Shown here: positions 1 through 11,593 of the stretch, in pieces | Layout of the letters: each line of letters opens with the position of its first letter | Numbering within the stretch: position 1 is the stretch's first letter | The notes under the pieces: model-generated | Told to the model about the DNA's origin: nothing | Seen by the model: only the letters and a program-made list of their open reading frames with translations | Database searches by the model: none | Program-made: the position numbers and the translations under genes | Source: Cryoendolithus antarcticus | Lineage: Eukaryota > Ascomycota > Dothideomycetes > Cladosporiales > Cladosporiaceae | DNA length: 64,000 nucleotides | Assembly (NCBI GenBank): GCA_002077065.1 | Contig: NAJO01000030.1 | Span: 248,001 to 312,000 of the forward strand | Direction of reading: 5' to 3'

Positions 1-3000
1 CTGAAGAGTGCACGGCGCGCGAAGCTGGTACATCAGAGCATATTGGAGGAGAAGGAGAACTCGACGACCGGGCTGCCAAACACACCGGCTGGGTTCCGAT
101 CGAGCTATGCCAATGAGCCACCAACGCTCCCAGTGGACAGCTCTGTGCTGGACAACTCCACGGCCTCAGCCAGAGATGCCACTCTGCGAATGCCAGTATC
201 GAGCTCAAGCATGCTCAGCTCAACGCCCATGCCACATCTCCCCGCTAGAGGCGAGGCTGGTGTGCTGGACCAAGGCAATCTACTCACATTGCGGGACCAG
301 GAGGCGAAGCTTGATCAAATCACCAAAGACAATTTCGGTCTGAAGCTGAAGATTCACTACATGGAAGAGGCCCTTAAGAAGAGCGGATCTGAGTTCCACC
401 AAGCGACACTGAAGGAAAATGTGGAGCTGAAGACAGCGAAGATGACAGTGGAGCAAGATCTGAAGAAGCAGCGCAAACGACTACAGAACGCCGAGCACGA
501 GCTTGAAGAGTACCGGGTAAAGTTCACGGAGTACAAAGAGACAGTCAAGAAGAGGCACGCGAATGAGCGGGATGCCGAAGAGGTCGAGAAGCTAGAGAGG
601 CTCGCTGCGGAACATCAACGGGATGCAGAGCAGAGGGAGAGGGAGCTGGATGAGATGCGACAGAAGTTGAATGAGGCGGAGCAAGGCAACCAGCAGCAAG
701 ACGAGGACGATGTCCAGGCGCTGCGAGAGGACATCGAAGATCTGGAGAGAGAGGTGCGTGATCGCGATGGACAGCTCGATGCAAAGGATGAGGAGCTCGA
801 AGCTTTGCAGGAGAAGCTGCGTGTGGCTTCTTCGACGACAGAGGAAGCCGGCCATCTCAAGAAGGACGTGGAGGAGCTTGAAGCGGAGCTCAAGGAGAAG
901 GACGATGAGGTAGCTGCGAAGGCTGCACAGATCGCAGAACTCCAGGACCGCGTCAACAGTGTCTATGATCGGGAGAAGTCGACGAAGAAGCTTCGCTCGG
1001 ATGTCTCTACGCTTGAGACACAGCTTCGAGACAAAGCGCAGGCGCTCGATGAGAGCAATGAGCAGATGCGAGCTCTGCAGAAGAAGCTGCACGTGGCAGA
1101 GTCTGACAGCAACGAGAAGGAGCAAGCTCTGGAGCTCAGCGACGAGCAGATTGCCTCCCTGCAAAAGCGAGCTCAAGCCGCAGAGGCTCGCCTGAGTGAT
1201 CAGACTGAGCAGTACGAAATCAATACTGAGCGGGTGTCTACCCTACAGAAGCAGCTGCGCAATCTGGAGGCCACACACGGAGCCGACATCCGTCATCGCG
1301 AAGAGGAGGTCATCGCCTTGCAGAAGAGACTACGTGCAACCGAGCAAGGTGAGACTGCTGAGCTCGACCAACGTCGCGAAGAGCTTCGCGTGTTTCAGTC
1401 AAGACTTCAGAGTGCAGAAACCAACCACACCAACGCCCTTCGCCAGCGAGACGACGATATGCGCAATGCGCAGCGCGAGCTAGCTGACAAGGACGGCGAG
1501 ATCAAGGCTCTGCAGGAGCGTCTGCAGACCGCGCGAGGCAGCTGGGACGCAGAGGCTCATCAGACCGATGCCCGACTGCACGAGAAGGACGTCATCATCC
1601 AGGAGCGAGAGGCGAAGCTCCGTGAGAAGATCTCCGTCTTCGAGCAGCGCGATGCGGAACTTAAAGAGCTACAGCAGCGTGTTCGCACTGCAGAGTCAGG
1701 ACAAGGTGAGGCGGCTAGGAAGCAGACGCAGCTCCTTCAAGATCAGCGTGAGCAGATCAGTGAGTTGCAGGAGAAGATTCGCGTCAATACTGCTGGTGCT
1801 CAGGCAAAGTTGAACGAAAAGGATGGTCTTGTTCGCGCAAGGGAGGAGGAGCTCGGTGTCGTGCAGAGACGCCTCAGCAGTCTGCAAGCCGGCCAGAGCT
1901 CTGATGTTCGTAACAAGAACGAGCAGATTGCCAGGCTGGAGGCGGATTTGGTCAGCAAGGACCGTCGTCTTAACGAGCTGTCTCAGCAGACTACGACCCT
2001 GAGTGCTAGGCTGAACAGCGCGGAGACTCCATCGAAAAAAGACGCTATGATCAAACAGCAGGTCGAGCAGATCCGATCGCTGCAACAAAAGGTTCTCAAG
2101 ACTGAGCAAGAGCGCGACGTCGAGCTCGATAGCATGGACCAGCAGCTAGACACTCTAGAGAAGGACAACGCAGCCCTGCACCACAAGCTTGACCGTCTGT
2201 CGAAGCTCGAAGAGGAGTTCGAAAGCGCGGTGACCGAGAACGCGGAGCTACAACGGAAGGTCGAGCGGCTCAGTGAGCGTGCTCAGGCGGCCGACAAGGA
2301 TCAGAGCATTCTTGGTCATAAGGGCGAGGAGTTACAAGCTATCCAATCGCAAGTCGAACAGCTAGAAGATGAGGTCGACCAGCTGCAAGTCCAGCTCAAG
2401 CGCGCTGTAGATCAGAGGCAGGCTGATGTCAAGCGACTAGAGGGTGAGCTTAATGCTGCAACAGCTGAGGGCTCGCGGATTGCGAACGAGGCTCAACGGG
2501 CTCTTACTGCGCTTCGGGCGGAGCTCGAGGCCGATGCCTTGGAGGCGAAGCAGGCACTTGAGGATGAGATACTTGTGCTCGAGTCGAGCCTTGATGATGC
2601 TCAAGTCGAGAAGACGGCTGTTGAGCAGCACATGCGGGAGCTGGAGACTAGACTTGATCAGGCTGTCCGAGCCAAGCAGACTGGCACGCCAGTGCGTGAG
2701 CGCAACGAGCTACGTGCGAGGCTGCAGTCCACCGAAGCCGAGCGCGAGACTCTGCAATCCACTATCACAACCCTACGTACCGAGCTATCAACAGCGCAGC
2801 ATGCAAGATCGAACGGCACGCCAGTCCGTGAGCGCAACGAGCTCCGCCTGAAGCTCCGCGAATCCGAGTCTAAGATCATCCGCCTCCAAGCCAAGATCTC
2901 AGAGCTTGAGGATTCCCTACGAGACGCTCTCGAAGACCGTACGATGGCCATCGAGCGCCAGTCTCTGCACACAGTCGCTACAGCCGCTAAGATCGAGGCC

Positions 3001-3885
3001 GAGGACTTGCACAATCAGCTCACTGCCTCGCAGACTCAGCTCGCAACCGCTCGCAAGCGTGAGAACGATCTCAGGACGCAGCTACAAGCGACCACGCTAG
3101 ACTTGGAGGACGTACAAGTCAGCGCTGCGGAAGTGGAGAGCAGACTGCAGTCTTACATTGCCCGGGAAAAAGACTTGCGGACCCAGCTGAAGAATCTCAA
3201 GAGCGCTCAACACCAGCTCCAAGATCTGGAGGCGCAGCTCGGCGATCGCCAGGGCTCGAGCTCAGGACACGCGAGACGAGAGATCGAGCTACGCAATGCT
3301 CTCAAAGACGCCAAGCTCGAGTTGGAGGATATCCTCATCGAGAACGAAGAGAAGGACCACCAGCTCCAGCTCGTCCAGAAGAAAGAATCCGACCTTCGCG
3401 CTCGCCTCCAGAAAGCCAAGTCCACAGACGACACACTGCAACTGCGACAGTACTCCGAGGAGCTCGGTGCGCGGGACAAGACACATCAAAGCGAGCTGAA
3501 GGGTTTGGCGAAACAGATCACCTTTCTTCGTGCGCGCTGTGAGCGGGAGGAGAACTTCCGTAAGGGCTTGGTGTGGACGAAACGTTGGTTCTTGGGACAG
3601 GTGGAGATGTATAATGCTTGGTTCGTTCACCTCCACCATCACCGTACAACTTCGCACTGACTTGACTGTAGCAACCAAGCCGATCTCCGTCTTCTCGAGA
3701 CTATAGGCATCACGCCCGACGAGAGTATTCGGGAGAAGCGCCCGAGTTTGAAAGCTGTAGGCTGGGCTGTTGTGGCGGGTGTGAGGATGAGGAAGATGCA
3801 GGAGCAGTGGGCTGGGAGCAAGAAGGTGGGCGAGAGTTTGAAGAGGAAATTTGAGGGCGTGAGGAAGGCAAGGGTGAAGGCCTGA
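1..3885 (+). CDS. Spindle pole body / MTOC coiled-coil protein (Cnn_1N and PACT-like; Pcp1/Mto1/ApsB family), 5' partial
   Basis: The reading frame is open from base 1, so the true start lies upstream. Exon 1 runs to 3620, an intron spans 3621-3671 (GT...TGTAG), and exon 2 runs to the TGA at 3883-3885, giving 1277 residues in the window. A centrosomin motif-1 (Cnn_1N) segment follows a Ser/Pro-rich stretch (LRDQEAKLDQITKDNFGLKL, about bases 290-450). About 900 residues of coiled coil follow. The C-terminus has a PACT-like end (FLRARCEREENFRKGL, then EMYNACNQADLRLLE across the splice). In fungi this architecture belongs to proteins that recruit gamma-tubulin complexes to spindle pole bodies or septal and nuclear MTOCs. 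The element GTPVRERNELR occurs twice, about 43 residues apart. I cannot decide between the Pcp1/PcpA and Mto1/ApsB branches. Confidence 0.85.
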
Positions 3886-4055
3886 GGTGCAGTTCTATTG
3901 ATGATGTGATGATGGCGCGGCATGGGGAGCATCTGTGCGTAGCGAGGCGTTGGTGGCTGGGCAGTATTGTTTACGCTATTGCAGTCTCGTATGCTTCCTA
4001 ATACCGGACCTATGCTATGCAGAACGCTTCAAAAGCTTAGATTTTCACCCCCTGC

Positions 4056-5141
4056 TTACTGACTACCACTGGAGAACACCCTAATCCCACCTACCTCCCA
4101 GTAAGCCTCGACAAACTCCTCCGGCTTTCCTGCTACAAACGCCTCACATGTCTCAACCCCAGTCGCAGCTTTCGCGCCACTACTCTCCCATACCTTCCCA
4201 GCCCAATCTCCGCACAAAGTCGTGTTGATGATAATTGTCATATTCTTGAACGCCGCCCCAAAATCACATCCCTTGCCTGAGAAAGAGGCTAGCGGTGTCG
4301 GGAAGCCGACAGTGCTTGGGTTGGCGGTGTTTAGCGTGGAGGGCACGGCGTCCCGCGCGAAAGCCCAGATCTTCACGCCGGAGGTTGTCCATTCGGTCAC
4401 ATAGACGCCACCGTCTTGTTCGTTGAACGCCTCACCTGCGGTGGAGAGCTGGTTGGAATAGACTTTCGTCTGCGCGGGGCCGTGGTTACTACACCCATCC
4501 GCGCCATTACCGGTATTGCAGTTCTCGTTCATGAGCTGCGAGGCGTAGGTCCCTGCGTCCCCGCCACCGAGCGCGAAGGAAGTGCTGTTATCCACGCTAC
4601 AGCCTGGCGCGGTGTGCAGCGTCATGATGTTAGCTGAGCTGTTGTGGACGGATTCGATGATGTCAATCTCGCCTGCTGCGGGCCAGGTTGCGCCGCCGCC
4701 GAGCATCCAGAGGGCGGGCCAGGTGCCGAAGCCGGTGGGCATGTGGTAGATGTCTGCTACTACTAAGGTGCCGACGTTGAAGGTCTGCTTTGAACTGAGG
4801 CGTACTGATGCCCGGCCTGGTGCTGGGGGGTTGCTGGTTAGTGTGTCTACGCGGATGAAGGCTGTGGTGAGGTTGCCTGCTTCGGGATATGAGAAGAAAC
4901 CTGTCAGGTTCGAGGAGGCTGCGGCGGTCGCAGAGAGGTAGTTGACGAACCCATTCGTCAGGTCGGGATCGGTGTAAGAGTCAAAGTTGTTGAAGAATGT
5001 TGAGCCGGAAAAGTCGGCTATGAGCTTATACGTCGATGCGGTAGTGTTGGTCGATGATGTTGTGTTGGCAGCGAGGCCTGTATTTGCCAGAGCGGCGATG
5101 CTGAGGAGCGCCAGGCCGGCGCGGAGGGAGCGACTGGGCAT
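4056..5141 (-). CDS. Secreted GH16 endo-1,3(4)-beta-glucanase-like hydrolase
   Basis: Single exon, 361 residues, stop at 4056-4058. The ATG at 5141 is chosen because it gives a signal peptide (hydrophobic residues about 6-24, ending NTGLAA). The frame stays open upstream to 5633, but that part does not look like protein. The GH16 catalytic motif is visible as EIDIIE, with Glu158 the likely nucleophile, Asp160, and Glu163 the acid/base, preceded by WPALWMLGG. Several N-glycosylation sequons follow the signal peptide, and the C-terminal GDWAGKVW and EAYWEVGGIRVF segments are typical of fungal GH16 enzymes. It should cleave beta-1,3/1,4 or beta-1,3/1,6 glucan in the wall or environment. No GPI signal is seen. 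Specificity within GH16 cannot be read from the sequence. Confidence 0.9.
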   Translation of the reverse strand: MPSRSLRAGLALLSIAALANTGLAANTTSSTNTTASTYKLIADFSGSTFFNNFDSYTDPDLTNGFVNYLSATAAASSNLTGFFSYPEAGNLTTAFIRVDTLTSNPPAPGRASVRLSSKQTFNVGTLVVADIYHMPTGFGTWPALWMLGGGATWPAAGEIDIIESVHNSSANIMTLHTAPGCSVDNSTSFALGGGDAGTYASQLMNENCNTGNGADGCSNHGPAQTKVYSNQLSTAGEAFNEQDGGVYVTEWTTSGVKIWAFARDAVPSTLNTANPSTVGFPTPLASFSGKGCDFGAAFKNMTIIINTTLCGDWAGKVWESSGAKAATGVETCEAFVAGKPEEFVEAYWEVGGIRVFSSGSQ

Positions 5142-5976
5142 TTGTGTTGAAGTGTGTGTGCGGATCTTGTCAATGGACGGTGCTCGCGTCAAGCGATCGA
5201 GTGTCTGAAACTGATGAGAGGTGCGTGTTGTTGTTCTGCGTAGAAGATGAAGAGATTGTGTGATAGAGGAGCAGACAAGGAACAAGTGAGCGACGTAGTG
5301 GAGCGCGCCTGTACTGGTGAACAATGGGAAACCACTAGTCAAAGGGATGCCATTGTAGTGAAAGAAAGAAACTGCGTAACATCGGCATTGTCCGCCTCTG
5401 AGTCGCCCAGCGTTCGCTGTGTGATCGAGGCGGTGGTGTATAGCAGAAGGGAAGTCTTGAAGCGCAGTTGCTGATCCAAGCCGTGGAGGCCGCATAATGC
5501 AGCCTGTCGCTGTGCTAGAGACATGAACTCGCGCTCGCCCGTTGGGAATCTGCCAGACGCGAAAAGAACGACGGACATGTAGAGCCAGCTCGTCAGACAA
5601 GTGGAAGACTTCAACAGCGCATAAAGCGCACATTGTGCAAGGGTATTAGTGCGCTTCAGGCGCATGCCAGTGTAAGCCTCACCCTCGTTCTGGCCAAAAT
5701 GGTCCCCCTTTCCCTCCAAGACCCTCACAGCTCAATCACACTCAACCCTGCGGTTGCTCGCGCGCCAAATTAGCTTGCCCGTGGCCAGCGCAAACTTGTC
5801 AGGAATCACTGCGCTAGTATGCCCGCAGCGACGAAATAAGTTAGGAGCAATACCCAGAATAGAGGCGAGATGCAATCTCTAGCATATCCCAACAGACCCG
5901 GGTCTTCCGTGTGCGGCTGAAGTGGTAGCGGACTCGCCCATCGCACGCGTTTCGTATTGCGAGAGGGCATAGTCCT
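5142..5976. other. Intergenic, 5' of the GH16 gene and 3' of vts1
   Basis: About 835 bases. It must hold the GH16 promoter and leader next to 5142 and the vts1 terminator next to 5976. The minus frame continuous with GH16 remains open to 5633, but it has no recognisable domain and is probably untranslated. I see no other gene. Confidence 0.6.
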
Positions 5977-7954
5977 CTAGACTCTGCCTTCTGCTTGCGC
6001 TTTCCGAACCTCTTCAAAGACCTACAATCACAGTCAGCAAACTCCTCAAACGCACGTCGCGCTTCCCACCAGTGAGACATACCTTCAACAGCTTCCTCCT
6101 CGCCCCCACGGCCGCCACGCCCTTCCTCTCTAGCCCCTCCTCGTCCAACACAACAAGATCCTGCCACCTCATATCTTTCAGATTATCGGTATACTTATGC
6201 AACCGCAACGTCCTCAGCCAGTTCGGAATATCCCTCAACAGACTCAGATCAGTCGGATCCTCAGGCGGCTTACTGCTGCCTCTCCTGCCTCGCGGTGACC
6301 TCCCACGGAGAATCTCGGAAGCATCAGAGAGGTAGCCGTCGTTGCCACCACTCATGGACCCCATGGGGTAGGAGTTCAGGGACATGTTCGCGAGTGCGGG
6401 ATTGAGACCGACGAGCCCGCCGGAGCCGTCGAACGCTGTGAGGTAGCCGTTGGATTGCAATGCGGACATGTTCATTGGTGCGCCGCCTTGAGGGCCTGTG
6501 ATGGCTATACCGGGCGAGCTCGGCCTAGAGCGGCGGCCTTGCATGGTGGCCATCTGGTGTTGTTGGAGTGCCATTGCCTGTTGCGGCGTCAAGACTTGAC
6601 CGAACTCGTTCGTCAAGTTAATGCCGGTTGGCATGCCGAGATTCTGCTGGCCTTCTGTTGAGCGTGCACGGCGGAACTTGCGAACGTCGTCGAGCTGGAT
6701 GCGGTTATTTACGGTTGACATGGCCGCGAGCTTCATGGCGGTGGCGTTTGCGACCATGTCCGCATGGTTATTGGCTGCTTGGGCGTGGCTAAAGTTTGAT
6801 ACCATCGGTGTGTTCGTCATGGAAGCCCAGCTCGCGCCAGGAGCGTAAGGCGTGAACATCCCCATGCCAGCCGTGAGACTCGACGCAGGGATGTCACTGG
6901 GCTTGGCTTGTGCAGTCTGCTGCTGAATATTGCTGTCACCCGAGATCGGGAACGGGCGAGGCGAGCGAAGACCAGCAGTCAGTGGCGGGTTTGCAAGACC
7001 AAACTGACCCATCGGTGCTTGCTGTGCGGGCTGAGACTGCAGACCGGCAGACGACTTCGGTCTGCCGATCGGAGGCTGATTCTCAGTGTTGCTGGTTGCC
7101 GTGGTCCTCCACGGTCCAGCAGGGATATTAGATGTACCGTTACTTTTCTTCTCCTCTGCCGCAGGTGGAGGCGGCATGAACATCGAGCCTCGATCCCCGA
7201 TAGTGCTGTTGCGATTCGACTTCGGTATCGTGCCCGTCGTCTTCTCGAATTCCGCCTTTTGATCCTCGATCGCGTTCGCTGCGTCCGGGAACATGGATTT
7301 GATCGTACTCGGATCAAGCCCAGACATCCGCTTCGCACCAGGCGAAGGTGGCGGCTTGCCTCCGAACCCGAAGCTGCCACGCGATCCTTCCACATTGAGC
7401 TTGTTCATCGCATCGTTCATGCGTGATGACATGGGATCCTTCTCGTTGAACACTGCAGGCGACAGTACACCTGAGTACGGATGGCTCTTCGCCATCTGCT
7501 GCAGCACCTGTATGAAGAACCTTATCTGAACCTGCGTCGTCTGCTGCAGCAGTGCATACAAGGCCGCCGTCCTCTCTGGCTCGCTAAGCACGCGAAACCA
7601 CTGCTCAATAGCGCTCAGCTCATCCTTGAAATCCTGATCAAGTGTAGCCGAAGCCATGTCCTCGAGCGTAGTCTCGTACTGCTCGATATCCGACATCCAC
7701 TGCTGTGCGGCATTCTCTGCAGCATCATCTGGATTGCCCGAGCTGGCACCTTGCTGGAACTGATTGAGGTACACCTCCGACGCCGGGCGAATGCCGCGAG
7801 TCGCGAGGGGTGAAGCCGTTGACCAGGCGCCCATATCGGCCGAGGCGCGGAGGTGGTGTCCTGACCCCATGCCTGTGCGAGCTGAGGGAGGTCGTAGAGA
7901 AGAACTCGAAGCCTCTGGCGTGCTGTTGCGGTTGCCGATAATGTTGCTCGCCAT
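5977..7954 (-). CDS. vts1: Vts1/Smaug-type SAM-domain RNA-binding protein
   Basis: Two exons: 7954-6083 (624 codons) and 6021-5977. The 61-nt intron 6022-6082 (GTATGT...TTGTAG) splits the SAM domain just before its last helix. Splicing yields ARRKLLK joined to [12 protein letters not shown], 638 residues in all. The C-terminal SAM domain (from about residue 580, [20 protein letters not shown]) is the kind that binds stem-loop Smaug recognition elements in mRNA and recruits the Ccr4-Not deadenylase. Residues about 75-170 ([20 protein letters not shown] to FFIQVLQQM) match the helical region found N-terminal in Vts1/Smaug proteins. The middle is Ser/Pro/Gln-rich and likely disordered. Length and architecture fit filamentous-fungal Vts1. 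Confidence 0.92.
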
Positions 7955-8791
7955 GACGGCTATTGAGGTGTACTGTAGGGGTGTTGAGATTGATCGTGTG
8001 AGGTATATTGATTGTGGGTTCGGGCAAGCAGGTATTAGTCTATCGGTAGGGCTCCGTGGGGAGGTATGTATTATTGTACGGAGCTATTGTTGCCTCCAGC
8101 CTGCAGTACCAGCTGACCTCAAAGGCGGTTGACGGGAGTGGTGTTGTGATGTTGCGAGCTGAGAAGAGCGAGTCGAGTTGGCGAAGTGGTGGAAGTGAGC
8201 CAGCAGCCCTGACACGGCTGGGATTGGCTGCCGCTGAAACACGAACGTGGAGCGTGTGAGAAAAGTGGAGCTTCGAGAAGGATGTTGGAATGCTTTGCTC
8301 GAACTCTACTTGCATCTGCTCCCATGGACGCCGATGCTACTTCCAGATGTGCAAACCGAGTCTAGCAGTTTACTACAGACGCCGCGATTGGCTTCGCGGA
8401 ATGACGCTCGATGCGTACAAAGCAATAGCACCAAGTCTTTGTCCTCCTGCTCGAGCAATTCCTCGGCCCGCTTCGGCAACAATCCGGCAGCCCTCGTGTC
8501 GAACAAGCCCCTGCAGGGATCCGAAGCAACACGCAATCTGACACATAACGGCTTCACGGGACGAAAAGCGACGCAAGCTAGCGGCAACAAAATCATCGAA
8601 ATGGGCTCATACCCAATGCTTCGCGACTTCGCCCGTGACAATGACTCTTGGTAGCCGCACAAGGCATTCATTGCCACTGATCACCCTCCTTCTCCCTCCG
8701 CCTCTACCCTCTCCTCCGCGACCCTCTTCACCATCCTCCGCACAGCCCCCTCGAAATACCGCTAATGCTTGAGACCGTGAACGTGAGAGTC
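7955..8791. other. Intergenic region upstream of vts1
   Basis: About 837 bases between the vts1 start and the eIF2A stop, both minus-strand. It holds the vts1 promoter and 5' leader. The half nearest eIF2A contains the weak plus-strand coding candidate listed separately at 8247-8654. Confidence 0.5.
8247..8654 (+). CDS. Possible small protein gene, unrecognised (low confidence)
   Basis: The frame is open over 408 bases and ends in TAG at 8652-8654. Only the part from about 8420 onward looks coding: mixed hydrophilic composition, C-ending codons, and a natural-looking C-terminus (GNKIIEMGSYPMLRDFARD). The first 50 or so residues look like untranslated or intronic sequence. A CTACAG acceptor-like site near 8380 could begin a shorter terminal exon. 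No domain is recognised. It lies between the vts1 5' region and the eIF2A 3' end, where a small plus-strand gene would fit. A fortuitous ORF remains quite possible. Confidence 0.28.
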   Translation: MERVRKVELREGCWNALLELYLHLLPWTPMLLPDVQTESSSLLQTPRLASRNDARCVQSNSTKSLSSCSSNSSARFGNNPAALVSNKPLQGSEATRNLTHNGFTGRKATQASGNKIIEMGSYPMLRDFARDNDSW

Positions 8792-10956
8792 CTACTCCCT
8801 CCACCCCAACCCCTCCAGCTCTTTCCTCACCCCCACCTCACTCCCAATCTTCAGCACCTGCGTGCCCTCCAGCTTCTCCCCGCCCGCTTGCCGCATCCTC
8901 AAATCGTCAATAGCGCGGAGCTTCTTGAGTAAGCTGCGGATTTTCTTTTCATTCGGTGTGCCGGCTAGGGGACTCGTGACGCTTAGCTCGGGGGGGTCGT
9001 CGGCGGGAGGCAGATGTTGCGGGGTGGCAGAGAGGCCGGGAGGTTTGGCGGGCGTGGTGGTGATGGGGGCAGGAGTGGGTTTAGGCGTTGTGCGTTGGTC
9101 AGAGGGAGTGCGAGGAGTCTGGTCGTGGGAGGTCTTACTGCGGCTGCGGGGGCGGTCGGAGGGTTGGCGAGAGGGGCTCAGGGAGGGTGTTGCGGCGTGA
9201 GAAGCGTCGCCGTTGCCGTTCGTTGCCGGTGCTGGGGCAAGGCCAGCAGTCTTGGCTTCGGCGTCTTTGGCTTTCTTCGCCTCGCGCTTTTTCTTGTTCT
9301 TCAGCGCGGCTTTGCTGAGATTCTCATCGCCCTCTGCAGGTACGGCACCAGGAGTACCATTTGTAGCAGCGGCGGGCTCGACGGTCTCGGCGCCGGGGAC
9401 CTGTCGCCGTGCACCGCCGAAACCGTTGACCTTATCTGTCTTGCCTGACATCATCTCGCGGATGAAGGCTGCGCCACCTTCGTCCTCTCGCTTGAATGCT
9501 AGAGGTGTAGCAGTGCCGCGGGCGCCGGGTGGCCGGTATGCACCCGCTGGCTTGGAAGGAGTCTTGACCTTACCAAGGAACTCCATAGCTGACGGGTGTG
9601 GTGCCGGTGCAGGATGGAGCGGGTTCTCGAGAGGATGCTGCGCCGTCGTCTGCGGGCGCCAGATGACATGGTATAGCTCGTGCATCTCCTCGTTGTACAT
9701 TAGACCGCCCTGCACATGCCAAATGCGGATCGCGTTGTCCACGCGCAAACGTGGGCTAGTGGTCGCTGTGAGGATATGCCGACCATCTGGACTCCACTCG
9801 CAGACGCTGGCATTGCTGGCTTCGATCGTGCAAACCTTCTCGTAGTTCTTCTCTAGATCATAGATGTCCATCTGACCGGCTAAATTCCCAAAGCCAGCCA
9901 CCAGGACAAAGCGACCATGAGGAGAGAAGAGGATAGTATTGCGAGGTCCGAGGCTGAAGCTGTGTTGCGCTACAGCCCGCTGGTTGAAGATTGTGGTCTT
10001 CGCAGGCATGTACCCATACACGACTCCAAACTCCTTGCCGCTAGGGGACCAGGTCACATCGTGAATGGGACCCTCCTTGTCCAGCTGGATCCTCGAGTCG
10101 AATCCGCCATTGGCACTAAGAATGTACATGTTCGTCTCGCCATAGTAGGACTTGTTGCTCTTGTCGACCTCCGTCTGCGCCAGCACGATCAAGCTCGTGC
10201 CCTGACTGTTCCACTTGAGTTGCACCTTATCGCCCTTGAAGAAGCTCTTCTGCGACTTGGGCGTCTCAAAGTCCGGCACAGCGAAGACCTTGACCGCAGC
10301 CGGCTGACCCTTGCGCTCCGGCACGAAGACAGCCACGGAGCTATTCTGCGCACCGGGCGAGAGCGCAAAGTCGGACACACCCTCGACGCGCAAGTGGTTC
10401 CAGACGGTGCTCAGATCGTCGCTCTTGAAGAACTGCACTTCGTTGTTGACGCATCGCGCGCAGTACTGCTCATCGTGCGTGTACTGCAGATTCCACCCCG
10501 TCTGACTCTTCTGCACGAACTTGCCGACCATGTCCCGCTCTCCACTCTCACCCGCGTTGTCGTCAATGGTGCGCCAGATCTTGAGATTCTTGGTCGCATT
10601 GCCGTCTTCGTCCTTGGTCGGTTGCTGCCAGGTGATGATGTAAGTTCCGGCATGCGAGAAGCCAATTTGGTAGACATTCTGTGCTGGCAAGGTCGTGACC
10701 AGGTGGCCGACCGAGGCGTCCACGACAGTCACGGCGTCTGGTGAAGCGTAGGCGAAGAAGCGGCCATCGGGCGAGTACGTGCAGCAGCGAAGATTGCCTT
10801 CTGGGCGCACGAAGCCGGGCAGCTGCTCGTAGACTGGCGCAGCGTCGAGAACTCCGATGTGCTTGGAAGTGCGGACTATCAAGGGTATATCAGCGCGCGC
10901 ATTCTTTGCAATACAAGTATCGCACACTTACAAGCAAGCTGCGTTGGTTGCGCCAT
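8792..10956 (-). CDS. Eukaryotic translation initiation factor 2A (eIF2A)
   Basis: Two exons. A 25-nt first exon, 10956-10932, encodes MAQPTQLA plus one base. An intron, 10876-10931 (GTAAGT...GATAG), follows, then exon 2 from 10875 to the TAG at 8792-8794; 702 residues. The N-terminal part is a WD40-like beta-propeller (for example CTYSPDGRFFAYASPDAVTV, ECEWSPDGRHILTATTSPRL-type blades with one variant). Then comes a Pro/Ala/Lys-rich linker with a basic KKKREAKKAKD tract. The C-terminus is the conserved eIF2A helical tail (KKIRSLLKKLRAIDDLRMRQ, GEKLEGTQVLKIGSE). The family binds 40S ribosomes and delivers initiator tRNA in GTP-independent or stress-related initiation. Starting inside exon 2 would lose the family-typical N-terminus, so the spliced start is preferred. 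Confidence 0.92.
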
Positions 10957-11593
10957 CTTACTGATCTGCTTGGTGTGCGTTTGTGTGGTAGTACTGTACT
11001 GTCGGTCAAGGATCAGGCCAGGCAATGTTGGCCGCAGGAAAGTCGCTCGGAGGAGTCAGATAGTCAAATCGACCCTGTTGTATAGGAATTGGCAGCGAAT
11101 GCGGTCAGCACTGGAAACGCGAAGAGGCGGTCGTGTCAGAGCTGAGGGGGAGGAACAAAATCACAGTCAACAGATCGGCCTTGAAATTCGCGCCTGCCAC
11201 GTCAATTCTGCGGGCGCTCCCGTGGCTTCACATATGCAGGGCAAATCTGTGCAGGCACGGAAACGATTGAGACGGAAGGACATGAGTACGGCGAGGGGAT
11301 GGAATTTCTCGGGGATTGTATTTGACTCGTATGCACGCTCCCGATGATAGAGTACATCTTGCACACCTCAGCTGCCATGTCCAATGGCGATTCTTCGATG
11401 CCAGGGTTCGTGCTGGCTGGCATCGAGTGCTACACCGGGTCATCCCATCGTCGAGAACCAGATTGTGTATTGAGGTTGTCCGATCGTTGCCGTGGTTAAT
11501 AGAGTTTGCTGCATCTCGTCTCGGACCCAACAAGATCGTGGCGTTGATGGCTGAGCACGAAGCTCTCCGTCCCATCTGATCTCACATCAACGA
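10957..11593. other. Intergenic region between clpP and eIF2A genes
   Basis: About 637 bases containing the eIF2A promoter and the clpP 3' end. Short overlapping frames on both strands have no recognisable content. I see nothing else. Confidence 0.5.

Noticed and set aside
592..1176. 194-residue minus-strand open frame with leucine-rich content
   Set aside because: Antisense to coiled-coil codons (GAG/CAG read as CTC/CTG), which explains the leucine richness.
5142..5633. 164-residue upstream extension of the GH16 frame
   Set aside because: It would bury the signal peptide inside the protein and has no homology-like content.
9917..10744. 275-residue plus-strand open frame
   Set aside because: Antisense to the eIF2A propeller; no recognisable motif.
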